From assembly GCA_002409325.1 (NCBI GenBank), contig DHUU01000013.1, forward strand, positions 1 through 25,765: a stretch of DNA of 25,765 nt, in the 5' to 3' direction. The notes under the pieces were generated by a model. It was given only the letters and a program-made list of their open reading frames with translations, was not told where the DNA came from and did not search any database. The translations under genes were made by a program, and so were the position numbers. Positions 8,198 to 15,412 of the stretch are shown here, one piece after another; within the stretch, counting starts at the first letter, position 1; each line of letters opens with the position of its first letter. This DNA comes from Bacteroidales bacterium UBA5226 (GTDB lineage Bacteria > Bacteroidota > Bacteroidia > Bacteroidales > UBA932).

Positions 8198-9391
8198 TTA
8201 GTTGACGGTTAAAAAAAGGCAGCCTGATATAAAAAAATCTATACCGTAATTGTAATGACCTCCAGAGCCTTTTGTCATCACGGCTTTTGACTTAGAATTC
8301 ATAATGTTAAAAAACGCCTGTGTTTCTTCATAAGGAACAGACAGATCGTCTGTCGCATGCCCCAGGTAAATGAGGGTGCGGGTATTCCATCCCTCCAGTA
8401 TGGAATGCAATGACAGTGCGTTTTCGATTTTTTTGATTTCGGAATTGCCTTCTGCTGAGAAGAAGTCCGGGTGCATGTAAGTATCCAACTGTGGGCCTAT
8501 CAGTTCTCTCATCTGGCCGGAGTTCCTGGTCCCGTCCAGCCATTCTTCCCGGTTGGCGAGCAACGCGCCGGTAAAAATCCTGGAATAATCCAGCTGCAAG
8601 TTGTACCAGTAGTCCATGCTTTTGATCATAAGAGGAATCAGGGGATACTCGGCACAACCCCTCTCTTTCAGGATCTCATACGTTTTGCTCATGTGGTATA
8701 CACCTCCTCCGGCAAAGAGCTTCTTCACCTTCACAGGGGATTCTGTAAGCCGGTCTATGTGCCGGAGCAGGGCTACAGCGCCAGTAGCCCCTCCCGAGTA
8801 GCCAAAAATGTCTATTTCGGGATCAAGTGGTGCCTTTTCGTAGCGGTCAAAGTATTCCATAGACGCCAGTTGCATATCGTAGCACACTCGGCCGGTATTA
8901 TCCATGAACAGGAATGGTTGCGGAAGGCCAGCACTGATCCCGCTCCCTATCAGATCGGGAATGATCACGGTAAAGCCAAGGAAAGCGAATACCCCTTCGG
9001 TGATGATGAGCAGGTCGCTGCCACCTTCAAGGCTGGACAAAGGGGTTGTTGGAGGCACATGAACCACGCCCCTTGAAGCCATTCCCAAGGGTTTAACGAT
9101 GATACCAGAGGCAATTACGGGATCACCCTTAGGATCAACAGTATTATAAGAGATGGCGGTGACTTTTACCCGCATATCCAGGTTAAACAGGTCGGCTACG
9201 GATTCCATCATGGAAAAATCCACTTCAGGAAAATCCCGTAGCGTCAAGGCTATCATCTCATGCATGCTGAATTCCTTTGACCGCAGCACAGATACCAGAT
9301 ATCCTTGCGGAGGCCTGATAGCACGGTCCATTTTGTTACACGAGAGAAAAACCAGCAACAGAAAGGTAGCCAGCAATCCTGTATGTCTCAT
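8198..9391 (-). CDS. Alpha/beta hydrolase lipoprotein, secretory-lipase-like
   Basis: This 397-aa protein has a short lipoprotein signal: MRHTGLLATFLLLVFLSC, with Cys at residue 18. The catalytic triad reads FGYSGGATGAV (Ser ~199), HATDDLSVP (~D349) and GSGGHYNYG (~H379). The family hallmark AISYNTVDPKGDPVIASGI precedes the first core strands, and LDYSRIF and YMHPDFF lie in the lid/cap region. It is closest to the downstream signal-less hydrolase. It probably faces the periplasm or cell surface as an esterase or lipase; the substrate cannot be predicted. The start is 5 bases after the last of four micropeptide genes, so it is cotranscribed with them. Confidence 0.9.
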   Translation of the reverse strand: MRHTGLLATFLLLVFLSCNKMDRAIRPPQGYLVSVLRSKEFSMHEMIALTLRDFPEVDFSMMESVADLFNLDMRVKVTAISYNTVDPKGDPVIASGIIVKPLGMASRGVVHVPPTTPLSSLEGGSDLLIITEGVFAFLGFTVIIPDLIGSGISAGLPQPFLFMDNTGRVCYDMQLASMEYFDRYEKAPLDPEIDIFGYSGGATGAVALLRHIDRLTESPVKVKKLFAGGGVYHMSKTYEILKERGCAEYPLIPLMIKSMDYWYNLQLDYSRIFTGALLANREEWLDGTRNSGQMRELIGPQLDTYMHPDFFSAEGNSEIKKIENALSLHSILEGWNTRTLIYLGHATDDLSVPYEETQAFFNIMNSKSKAVMTKGSGGHYNYGIDFFISGCLFLTVN

Positions 9392-9396
9392 ATACG

Positions 9397-9477
9397 TCAG
9401 AATCCCCCCAAAACAATCAATGCCAGCAGGGACATCAACGATCCTACAATAATAAGTATTTTAGATATCAGGTCCAT
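9397..9477 (-). CDS. Micropeptide 4 (26 aa), predicted single-span membrane peptide
   Basis: This short ORF reads ATG to TGA. It starts MDLISKILIIVGS and ends LLALIVLGGF, leaving only D2 and K6 charged. It is the same length as micropeptide 2 (9611-9691), with 10 of 26 positions identical (M1, D2, K6, I7, L17, L18, A19, L23, G24, F26). That argues for a real paralog rather than a chance ORF. It is hydrophobic from residue 7 to the end, enough for one membrane span. The gap to the preceding micropeptide is 21 bases, and its stop is 5 bases before the hydrolase start at 9391. No family is recognised. A role as a membrane cofactor, partner of the hydrolases or toxin-like peptide would be speculation. 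Confidence 0.65.
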   Translation of the reverse strand: MDLISKILIIVGSLMSLLALIVLGGF

Positions 9478-9498
9478 TGAAGTATAAGTTTACAATTA

Positions 9499-9591
9499 TT
9501 ATCCCCATGCCAGGAGGATCAAACAAATCATCATGATAAGCGGCCCGGCAATGCCTGCAATCTTCATGATCAGATTCCAGTTAATAGTCAT
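9499..9591 (-). CDS. Micropeptide 3 (30 aa), predicted single-span membrane peptide
   Basis: This short ORF runs ATG to TAA. It starts MTINWNLIMKIAGIAGPLI and ends MMICLILLAWG. The only charged residue is K10, followed by about 20 hydrophobic residues. The K-I-x-x-I-x-G-P-L-I core aligns with K-V-x-x-I-x-G-P-L-M of micropeptide 1, so these two form a closer pair. An AAAGG stretch 8 bases upstream of the ATG could act as a Shine-Dalgarno sequence, which is uncommon in this lineage. It is separated from micropeptide 2 by 19 bases. I recognise no known family, and the gene is short enough that automatic annotation would normally miss it. Confidence 0.65.
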   Translation of the reverse strand: MTINWNLIMKIAGIAGPLIMMICLILLAWG

Positions 9592-9610
9592 AGTGAATAC
9601 CTTTAATTAT

Positions 9611-9691
9611 TTAGAAAACACCTAAAAACACAAATGCCAGGAGTGTGATAATAAAACTGAGCATTGCGGCAATTTTTAAAAAATCATCCAT
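9611..9691 (-). CDS. Micropeptide 2 (26 aa), predicted single-span membrane peptide
   Basis: This short ORF runs ATG to TAA. It starts MDDFLKIAAMLS and ends LLAFVFLGVF. Two Asp and one Lys lie in the first six residues, followed by an uninterrupted hydrophobic segment to the C-terminus, predicting a single span. It matches micropeptide 4 in length and at 10 of 26 positions. It is 20 bases downstream of micropeptide 1. The leader carries TTAATTAACG, which resembles the TAATTAACG before micropeptide 1. No known family is recognised. Confidence 0.65.
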   Translation of the reverse strand: MDDFLKIAAMLSFIITLLAFVFLGVF

Positions 9692-9711
9692 AACGGTTGC
9701 GTTAATTAAGT

Positions 9712-9849
9712 TTACAGGATAAGGCCAACAAGATAGGAAATGATTTCAAAACCCCACCCTAGCCATAAATTGCCTATCAGGCACATCAGGGGTCCCAGGA
9801 TGGCGAACACTTTCCAGATCCAGTGAGGATCAGCAGTCAAGTTTGTCAT
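9712..9849 (-). CDS. Micropeptide 1 (45 aa), hydrophobic membrane peptide
   Basis: This ORF runs ATG to TAA. The ATG is 8 bases after the stop of the hydrolase at 9858. The peptide starts MTNLTADPHWIWKVF, continues AILGPLMCLIGNLWLGWG, and has a second hydrophobic stretch FEIISYLVGLIL. It is the longest of the four tandem peptides and could have one long span plus an interfacial helix, or two short spans. The K-V-x-x-I-x-G-P-L-M core aligns with the other three peptides at the K-[IV] and Gly/Ser positions. It is tryptophan rich (W10, W12, W29, W32), which often marks membrane interfaces. Function is unknown. Confidence 0.68.
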   Translation of the reverse strand: MTNLTADPHWIWKVFAILGPLMCLIGNLWLGWGFEIISYLVGLIL

Positions 9850-9857
9850 AACGTTAA

Positions 9858-11132
9858 TTATTTTATTAAAAGATAAAACATAGAAGTAGCGATAAATTGA
9901 AAGCCAGCATCAAAATGATCTCCGGTTATTCGTTTGTAAGTAATGGCACAGCCCCTCTTTTTATACTCTCTGTATAGCAGATCGGAGCATTCCACCGGAA
10001 TCAGGTTGTCCTGTGCCGAATGAATCAGGTATATCTCGGTGAGTGGTCCCGGCGTATAGTTGTATACAATGGAGTTCATCTCCAGAGGTCCCCTGAGTTT
10101 AAGAAATTCGTTGCTTAGCTCTGGATTGAAAAAATCGGGGTGCATGTAATTTCGCAGATCACTCCCCCAGCGTTGTATGATACTCGTAAGGCTTCGCTTG
10201 CCGCTAAACCACCATACATATCCGTCCCCTCCTTCTTCCGGGTCTGGAGAATTAACAGGGTTTTCCATCCCGTTGGTAAACACTCTGGAATAATCCAGGT
10301 GCAGGTTGTAGAATTTGTCCAGTCCAATAATTACCATGGGGATGGACTGATAATCGTTTCTTTCTGTCCGGGAATAGGCCCTGAAAGCTTCTATGCCATC
10401 GTACACTCCTCCCCCGGTGATTACCTTATCCACTTTAATGCCGGTGGGATGGTCCTGATAATACCATGCCATAGCCATGGAAGTACTGCCCCCCAGGGAA
10501 TACCCCAAAATTATGCTGCGGTTATCCAGGCGGTAATTTTCTGTGAGCAAGAGGTATTCTTCAACCGCCTTACGCATATGGAAAGCAGCAACTCCGGCAT
10601 TTTCCGCAATCAGGTAGGGACGAGGCCAATCTTCGGTATTACGGACACCTACAAAATCGGGGTTGATGGTAATATAACCCAGCATGCAAGGGACACTTTC
10701 AAACGAAAATTTTTTTTGTTCCAGGTACAGCGATGGCGCTTCACTATCGCGCATCAGGGCAATGGGAGGAACTTCCACAACGCCGTTGGGGGTCAGATCT
10801 TTAGGATAAAAGAATGCCCCGGTGGCAATAACAGAATTACCAAACGGGTCAATGGTTTTATAGGATATGGAAACGCCACGGATCTGCCGCTCCAATCCTT
10901 TCCGGAATAACTTCTCAATTTCCTCCTTTGTCTTTTCAGGAAACTCAAAGTTCAGGTCTTCAACAAGTCCCAAAACGGATTCAAAAGCAAAGCCTGCCGA
11001 AAAATCCCATACGGCTAGCTCTTCCACCAGATAGACCGGGGTAAATTCCCTGATGCTGTCCTGCGGGGTACAACCCCACCACGAAAGGCAACAAAAAATC
11101 ACTAGACTTACAGGTGTATATTTTTTCCCCAT
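9858..11132 (-). CDS. Alpha/beta hydrolase lipoprotein, secretory-lipase-like
   Basis: This 424-aa protein has a lipoprotein signal (MGKKYTPVSLVIFCCLSWWGC, Cys 21). The catalytic triad is LGYSLGGSTSM (Ser ~212), HSAQDNLIP (~D375) and TGDHFDAG (~H406). Other family blocks are SISYKTIDPFGNSVIATGAF, ENAGVAAFHMRKAVEEYLL, LDYSRVF and NYMHPDFF. It is most similar to the next hydrolase upstream in the operon (11162-12421). Both carry an extra NGMENPVNSPDPEEGGDGY-type insertion after LDYS[RK]IF that the other two hydrolases lack. It is likely tethered to the envelope as an esterase or lipase of unknown substrate. The gene is followed directly by four micropeptide ORFs. Confidence 0.9.
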   Translation of the reverse strand: MGKKYTPVSLVIFCCLSWWGCTPQDSIREFTPVYLVEELAVWDFSAGFAFESVLGLVEDLNFEFPEKTKEEIEKLFRKGLERQIRGVSISYKTIDPFGNSVIATGAFFYPKDLTPNGVVEVPPIALMRDSEAPSLYLEQKKFSFESVPCMLGYITINPDFVGVRNTEDWPRPYLIAENAGVAAFHMRKAVEEYLLLTENYRLDNRSIILGYSLGGSTSMAMAWYYQDHPTGIKVDKVITGGGVYDGIEAFRAYSRTERNDYQSIPMVIIGLDKFYNLHLDYSRVFTNGMENPVNSPDPEEGGDGYVWWFSGKRSLTSIIQRWGSDLRNYMHPDFFNPELSNEFLKLRGPLEMNSIVYNYTPGPLTEIYLIHSAQDNLIPVECSDLLYREYKKRGCAITYKRITGDHFDAGFQFIATSMFYLLIK

Positions 11133-11161
11133 GTGAATTCAATTTATGAAGAAGTAAACAA

Positions 11162-12421
11162 TTATTTCAACAACAGGTAAAGCATGGCCGTGAGCATGAA
11201 TTCACTCCCTGCCTGGTAATGGTCTCCTGTAGTCCGGATATACTGTATGGAACATCCCTTTTCCCTGTAAACCTTGTACAGCAGATCGGCGCAGTCAACC
11301 GGGATGAGGTTGTCTTCTGCGCTGTGAATCAGGCGTATATCAATTCTTGGACTGGGACTCCAGTTGTAAACAAGGGAGTTCAGCTCCATACATTCCTGCA
11401 ACTTAAGAAATTCACCCCGGAGTTCCTGGTGGAAGAAATCCTCATGCATGTAATTGCGCAAATTACTTCCCCACCGCCCGTAGATGCTTCCCGAGCCATG
11501 AGTGCCGTCAAACCAGTAGGCATACCCGTCTCCGCCCAGGGCGGGATCAGGGGAGTTCACCGGATTTTCCATGCCGTTGGCAAATATCTTGCTGTAATCC
11601 AGGTTAAGATTATAAAATGTGTCCATGGCAATAATCACACTCGGGATTGCCAGGTAGTCACTTTTTTCTGTACGTACATAGGCCTTGAACGCTTCCAGCC
11701 CGTCGTAGACACCGCCGCCCGTGAACAGCTGGTCAACGTTGATCCCGGTTGGATTTGTGGTGTAATATTTAGCCACCGACATGGCAGAAGCCCCTCCCAG
11801 AGAATAACCCAGTACAGAACTTGTCTTCCCAAGTTTGTAATTTTCGGTTATCAGCAGGTATTCTTCAACGGCTTTGCGCATATGGTACGCTACCAGGCCG
11901 GAATTGGCATCGTGTAGGAAAGGACGCGGCAGATCCTGGGTGTAGAGTACCCCCAGCAGGTCTGGGTTGATGGCAATATAATTGAGCATGGCAGGGAAAG
12001 CTTCTTCAAAAAAACGTTTTTTCCCTACGTAAATGGCTGCGCTTGCCCCCCTGTCCAGATGCGCGATGGGAGGGACTTCCACTATTCCCCTGGGCTTCAG
12101 GTCCCTGGGGTAGAAGAAGGCCCCCGTTCCAAGAACAGGATTCCCAAAGGGATCAAAAGTCCTGTAGGATATAGCAACCCCGCGGATTTCCTTATTACGA
12201 TAACCCTCAATGAGTTCCAGTATTTTATTGACCGTCGGATCACTTGTGTCTACCTCCAGGGCCTTGAGCAAAGCATTTAGTGCATCATTAACAGTAAAAT
12301 CCCAAACGTTGAGTTCTTCCACGAAAAATTTGGGATTTACCTCATCCACAGTGTCGTGGGGGGTGCAACCTGTCCAGAGAAGTGAAAAAAACAGAACAAA
12401 TGCTATTGATGAACGTTTCAT
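11162..12421 (-). CDS. Alpha/beta hydrolase lipoprotein, secretory-lipase-like
   Basis: This 419-aa protein has a lipoprotein signal (MKRSSIAFVLFFSLLWTGC, Cys 19). The catalytic triad is LGYSLGGASAM (Ser ~207), HSAEDNLIP (~D370) and TGDHYQAG (~H401). The core starts with AISYRTFDPFGNPVLGTGAF and carries the NGMENPVNSPDPALGGDGY insertion and YMHEDFF. The nearest relative is the following gene (9858-11132), so this pair probably arose by local duplication. It sits 24 bases after the M28 peptidase gene and 29 bases before its paralog. Envelope esterase or lipase activity is inferred from the fold; nothing in the sequence fixes the substrate. Confidence 0.9.
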   Translation of the reverse strand: MKRSSIAFVLFFSLLWTGCTPHDTVDEVNPKFFVEELNVWDFTVNDALNALLKALEVDTSDPTVNKILELIEGYRNKEIRGVAISYRTFDPFGNPVLGTGAFFYPRDLKPRGIVEVPPIAHLDRGASAAIYVGKKRFFEEAFPAMLNYIAINPDLLGVLYTQDLPRPFLHDANSGLVAYHMRKAVEEYLLITENYKLGKTSSVLGYSLGGASAMSVAKYYTTNPTGINVDQLFTGGGVYDGLEAFKAYVRTEKSDYLAIPSVIIAMDTFYNLNLDYSKIFANGMENPVNSPDPALGGDGYAYWFDGTHGSGSIYGRWGSNLRNYMHEDFFHQELRGEFLKLQECMELNSLVYNWSPSPRIDIRLIHSAEDNLIPVDCADLLYKVYREKGCSIQYIRTTGDHYQAGSEFMLTAMLYLLLK

Positions 12422-12445
12422 TATATTATTATTAAGATTAAAAAT

Positions 12446-13888
12446 TCAATTCCAGGTCCAATCTCCGGAAATGACCAGTTCTTCCTGCAACTGGTTGTCA
12501 ATAAAATAGGTGCGTAACTGTTCCCGGCTCATGTGAGAGGCCGGAAGAGCCGGCCAGCTGGCCAATGCATAGACCATCATGGCAGAAGTCCTTATATTGC
12601 TGCTAAGCATTTCCGGAGTTATGTGCTGCGGACCGTCAGCACTGGTGTGGTATGTGTGGAATGTCTGGTAACGGCATAAGGGAGTGAAGGTGGAGATCCC
12701 TTCCATAAGGAAAGGGGCGTGGTCACTTCCCATATAGGTAAAATGCTCTATTGTGTTGGTAAAGGCCGAGTCTGTCCGGCCTATGAGCTCACCGGTCTGC
12801 CTGAAGAAATCTTCCGATTCGTAGTGGCCCATCAGGTTAAAACCGTATGTGTTGACCGTCATGTCGTGATTGAACATGTAGCGGATCCCGTCCAGAAGGT
12901 TTCTTTTCCGGGCTTCTCTTACATATAGTTCCGATCCGTAATGGCCCTGTTCCTCGGCCATGAACAGAACAAATTCTACAGACCGGCGCGTTCTCAGGTT
13001 CAGGACTTTGAAAGTTCTGGCCATTTCCAGGACCGAGACAGCACCCGAAGCATTGTCCAGTGCCCCGGGAGCAATATCCCAGGAATCCAGATGGGCCCCC
13101 ACTACAATGGTCTCCTGCGGAAGCCCGTAACCTTCCATTCTGGCCACCACATTTCTGGCATGAGCCTGTTTGCAGGAATTTCTGGTATAAAGGCGCGCAG
13201 TGCATTTTCTATGTTTAAGACTTGCCCTTAATTTTTCTCCCTGCTCAAAAGAGATGCTTACTGCAGGGATCCTGATCATTTCCCCGTCCAGGGTAGCCGA
13301 ACCGGTTGAGGGGAGGTCTCCGGGAATGGGGTTGACAGCTATGCAGCCGACAGCGCCCTGGGCAATGGCCAGTGACAATTTCTGGGCCCGGTGTGTGTTC
13401 CTTAGGTGAGAAGGTGTTCCCGCAAGCAATCCCAAATGGATGAGCACAATTTTCCCGTTAACATCCAACCCGTTGTAGTCATTGATAAGACCGTTACCGG
13501 CATCAACAATGGGTGCCTGAATATCTGAGGAAGGAGTAAAAGCCAGGGCAAGTGCCTGGAAATCGACATAAGTACCAGCTGTGTCAATCCTCAGCCTCAC
13601 ATCTTCTCTTTGCCATTGATTGAAAGTAAACGGTTGGAAGAACACATTCTCAAATCCATAGGAGCGGAACAACAGGGCGGCCAGTTCTTCTGCACGCCCT
13701 GCAGATTCTGTCCCGGCCATCCGCGAACCGTATCGATCACAAATATCCAGTAAAAGAGGATAAGCCTGGGAATGACTCCTGACTTCCAGGTCAATGCTTT
13801 TAAAAACATAATGAAGGTGCCGTTGCTGATTTTCACATCCGGAAAGGAATACCAAAATAAAAAAAATGAAAAACCACCTCCGATTCAT
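12446..13888 (-). CDS. M28 family zinc peptidase lipoprotein (carboxypeptidase Q-like)
   Basis: This 480-aa protein has a lipoprotein signal (MNRRWFFIFFILVFLSGC, Cys 18). A PA-like insert appears around DYNGLDVNGKIVLIHLG. The M28 di-zinc site then reads VGAHLDSWDIAPGALDNASG (H266, D278), FMAEEQGHYGSELY (E312/E313), NHDMTVNTYG (D342) and GSDHAPFL (H390). All metal ligands and the catalytic Glu are present. The family cleaves N-terminal residues or dipeptides; this layout with a PA domain matches carboxypeptidase Q/PGCP-like aminopeptidases. It is the first gene of the long minus-strand operon with the hydrolases. The start codon is 36 bases from the divergent comF start, so both promoters must lie in that gap. 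Confidence 0.93.
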   Translation of the reverse strand: MNRRWFFIFFILVFLSGCENQQRHLHYVFKSIDLEVRSHSQAYPLLLDICDRYGSRMAGTESAGRAEELAALLFRSYGFENVFFQPFTFNQWQREDVRLRIDTAGTYVDFQALALAFTPSSDIQAPIVDAGNGLINDYNGLDVNGKIVLIHLGLLAGTPSHLRNTHRAQKLSLAIAQGAVGCIAVNPIPGDLPSTGSATLDGEMIRIPAVSISFEQGEKLRASLKHRKCTARLYTRNSCKQAHARNVVARMEGYGLPQETIVVGAHLDSWDIAPGALDNASGAVSVLEMARTFKVLNLRTRRSVEFVLFMAEEQGHYGSELYVREARKRNLLDGIRYMFNHDMTVNTYGFNLMGHYESEDFFRQTGELIGRTDSAFTNTIEHFTYMGSDHAPFLMEGISTFTPLCRYQTFHTYHTSADGPQHITPEMLSSNIRTSAMMVYALASWPALPASHMSREQLRTYFIDNQLQEELVISGDWTWN

Positions 13889-13893
13889 GTCAA

Positions 13894-13920
13894 CAAATAT
13901 ATAAATAATTCATAAATTTG
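13894..13920. promoter_or_regulatory. Candidate divergent -7 boxes between M28 peptidase and comF
   Basis: The 36-base A/T-rich gap holds two exact TAnnTTTG matches. TATATTTG on the minus strand (13894-13901) is 5 bases from the peptidase ATG, and TAAATTTG on the plus strand (13913-13920) is 4 bases from the comF ATG. No TTTG -33 element is seen at the expected distance. Transcripts from these boxes would be leaderless or nearly so. Confidence 0.4.
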
Positions 13921-13924
13921 AAAT

Positions 13925-14599
13925 ATGCGGGGTAGTGTGACGGGGTTGTGCTTTCCGGGAACCTGCAGGGTGTGCGGCCGGGTATTGATAGGGCAGGAAA
14001 AGATGTTGTGCCTGCGATGCCTTTATGACCTTCCAAGAACATACCACTGGATTTTTCCCTGTCATTTCATTACAGAGCCGCTTAGCAGCATGCCTTCCTG
14101 CACCGGGGCCATCTCTTTTCTTTTCTTCAGAGAGGAGAGTCCTTACAGGAAGTTACTGCACCGTTTCAAATATGGCGGAGAAAAGGAAATTGGGTTGTAT
14201 ATGGGTTTTCTTTACGGAAAAGAATTGTTGCGCTTCCATACAACAACAGAAAAACCGGTGATTATTCCTATCCCCATGTCTTCTTTCAAACGCAGAAAAA
14301 GAGGTTATAACCAGGCCGAATGGCTGGCCGCAGGAATAGCGCTTGCAACAGGCTGGAAACTAGATGTGTCGGCTGTCAAAAGGGTCCGGGAAAAAACAAG
14401 TCAGACAGTATACGACAGGGAAGGACGGCGGGAAAACATGAAAAACTCTTTTATCGCCCAAAGTATTCCCTACCGTGAAGTTCTTGTAGTGGATGATATT
14501 ATAACAACCGGGGCAACCATGGAAAGTTGTGCCAAGGCCATACTGGACACCAATGCTGATATCCGGATTGGCTTTGCCTCCCTCGCATATGTTGAATAA
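13925..14599 (+). CDS. comF: ComF family protein (phosphoribosyltransferase-like)
   Basis: This 224-aa protein has an N-terminal zinc-ribbon-like CRVCG...CLRCL (residues ~15-36). A FKYGGEKEIG block comes next, and PIPMSSFKRRKRGYNQAEWLA is the family signature. EKTSQTVYDREGRRENMKNSF and the PRPP-binding loop VLVVDDIITTGATMESC follow. ComF proteins are linked to natural transformation and single-strand DNA handling; the PRTase-like domain rarely has a known substrate. It starts a run with cdaA (stop to start 19 bases) and mutS2. The promoter is probably the TAAATTTG box directly before the ATG. Confidence 0.93.
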   Translation: MRGSVTGLCFPGTCRVCGRVLIGQEKMLCLRCLYDLPRTYHWIFPCHFITEPLSSMPSCTGAISFLFFREESPYRKLLHRFKYGGEKEIGLYMGFLYGKELLRFHTTTEKPVIIPIPMSSFKRRKRGYNQAEWLAAGIALATGWKLDVSAVKRVREKTSQTVYDREGRRENMKNSFIAQSIPYREVLVVDDIITTGATMESCAKAILDTNADIRIGFASLAYVE

Positions 14600-14604
14600 A
14601 AACG

Positions 14605-14612
14605 TATATTTG
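14605..14612 (+). promoter_or_regulatory. Candidate -7 box before cdaA
   Basis: TATATTTG matches TAnnTTTG in the short gap after the comF stop, 6 bases before the chosen cdaA ATG. It has no -33 partner at normal spacing. It may give cdaA its own short-leader transcript in addition to read-through from comF. Confidence 0.3.
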
Positions 14613-14618
14613 TCAATT

Positions 14619-15404
14619 ATGCCTGAATTTCTACGCCTGGGTATCGTTGATATCATAGATATAGTTCTGGTGGGCCTTTTGATCTACCAGGTATACAAAA
14701 TCATACGGGGTACGGCCGCTGTCAGTATTTTTATCGGGATCATTTTCGTTTATTTCATCTGGATGGTGGTCAAGGCACTCCATATGGAATTGCTGACAAC
14801 CATCCTGGACAAAATAATTAGCGTGGGTGTTCTGGCCCTGATTGTGGTGTTTCAGCAGGAGATCAGACGGTTCCTGCTGCGCCTGGGGACAAGGTATACA
14901 AAAGAAGGAAAAAGGCGCGGACTGGTGGAATCGTTATTCCGTCCCGGAAAAGAAACCTTGTCAAAAAATGATATCGAAGAGATTATCCAGGCATGCAGCC
15001 GGATGTCTGAGCGGAAAACGGGAGCCCTTATTGCCATGGAGCGTTTTGCCTCGCTTGGTTTTATCGCCGAGACAGGAGACAGGATTGATGCCAGGATTCA
15101 CAGCCGGCTGATAGAAAATGTATTCATCAAAAACGGCCCGCTACACGACGGGGGCATGATCATTTCCAATGGCCGGATCCAGTCTGCCCGTTGCACTTTT
15201 CCCATGTCCGAAAGCCAGGGAATACCCCCTTATTTTGGCATGAGGCACCGGGCCGGAGTAGGCCTGAGCGAACAGACAGATGCCTTTATCATAGTCATAT
15301 CGGAAGAAACCGGACATATCGCCACCATGCAGGATGGAGTAATCAAAACACTAAGCGGGGTGGCCGAGTTGCGCTTTGATCTGGAGACCGCCTTTCATAA
15401 GTAA
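14619..15404 (+). CDS. cdaA: Diadenylate cyclase CdaA (c-di-AMP synthase)
   Basis: This 261-aa protein makes c-di-AMP from two ATP. It has three N-terminal membrane segments (GIVDIIDIVLVGLLIYQVY, VSIFIGIIFVYFIWMVV, IISVGVLALIVVF) and a DAC domain (~110-255). The domain shows PLHDGGMII at D177-G179 and GMRHRAGVGLSEQTDAF with R209-H210-R211, then VISEETGHIA. The usual first active-site motif is DGA; here it is DGG, while RHR is intact. The frame is open back to 14529, but those 30 extra residues overlap comF and do not fit the family. MPEFLRLGIVDIID at 14619, just past the comF stop, is the standard start. A cdaR or glmM neighbour, as in Firmicutes, is absent. Confidence 0.94.
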   Translation: MPEFLRLGIVDIIDIVLVGLLIYQVYKIIRGTAAVSIFIGIIFVYFIWMVVKALHMELLTTILDKIISVGVLALIVVFQQEIRRFLLRLGTRYTKEGKRRGLVESLFRPGKETLSKNDIEEIIQACSRMSERKTGALIAMERFASLGFIAETGDRIDARIHSRLIENVFIKNGPLHDGGMIISNGRIQSARCTFPMSESQGIPPYFGMRHRAGVGLSEQTDAFIIVISEETGHIATMQDGVIKTLSGVAELRFDLETAFHK

Positions 15405-15412
15405 GTACCACC

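Noticed and set aside
10140..10910. 256-codon plus-strand open frame opposite a hydrolase gene
   Set aside because: Antisense shadow of the paralogous hydrolase at 9858-11132. A similar shadow at 11219-11917 lies opposite the next paralog, as expected from shared codon patterns.
14529..14618. Upstream extended start for cdaA
   Set aside because: The extra 30 residues overlap the comF coding region and do not resemble a CdaA N-terminus; the ATG at 14619 gives the standard first membrane helix.
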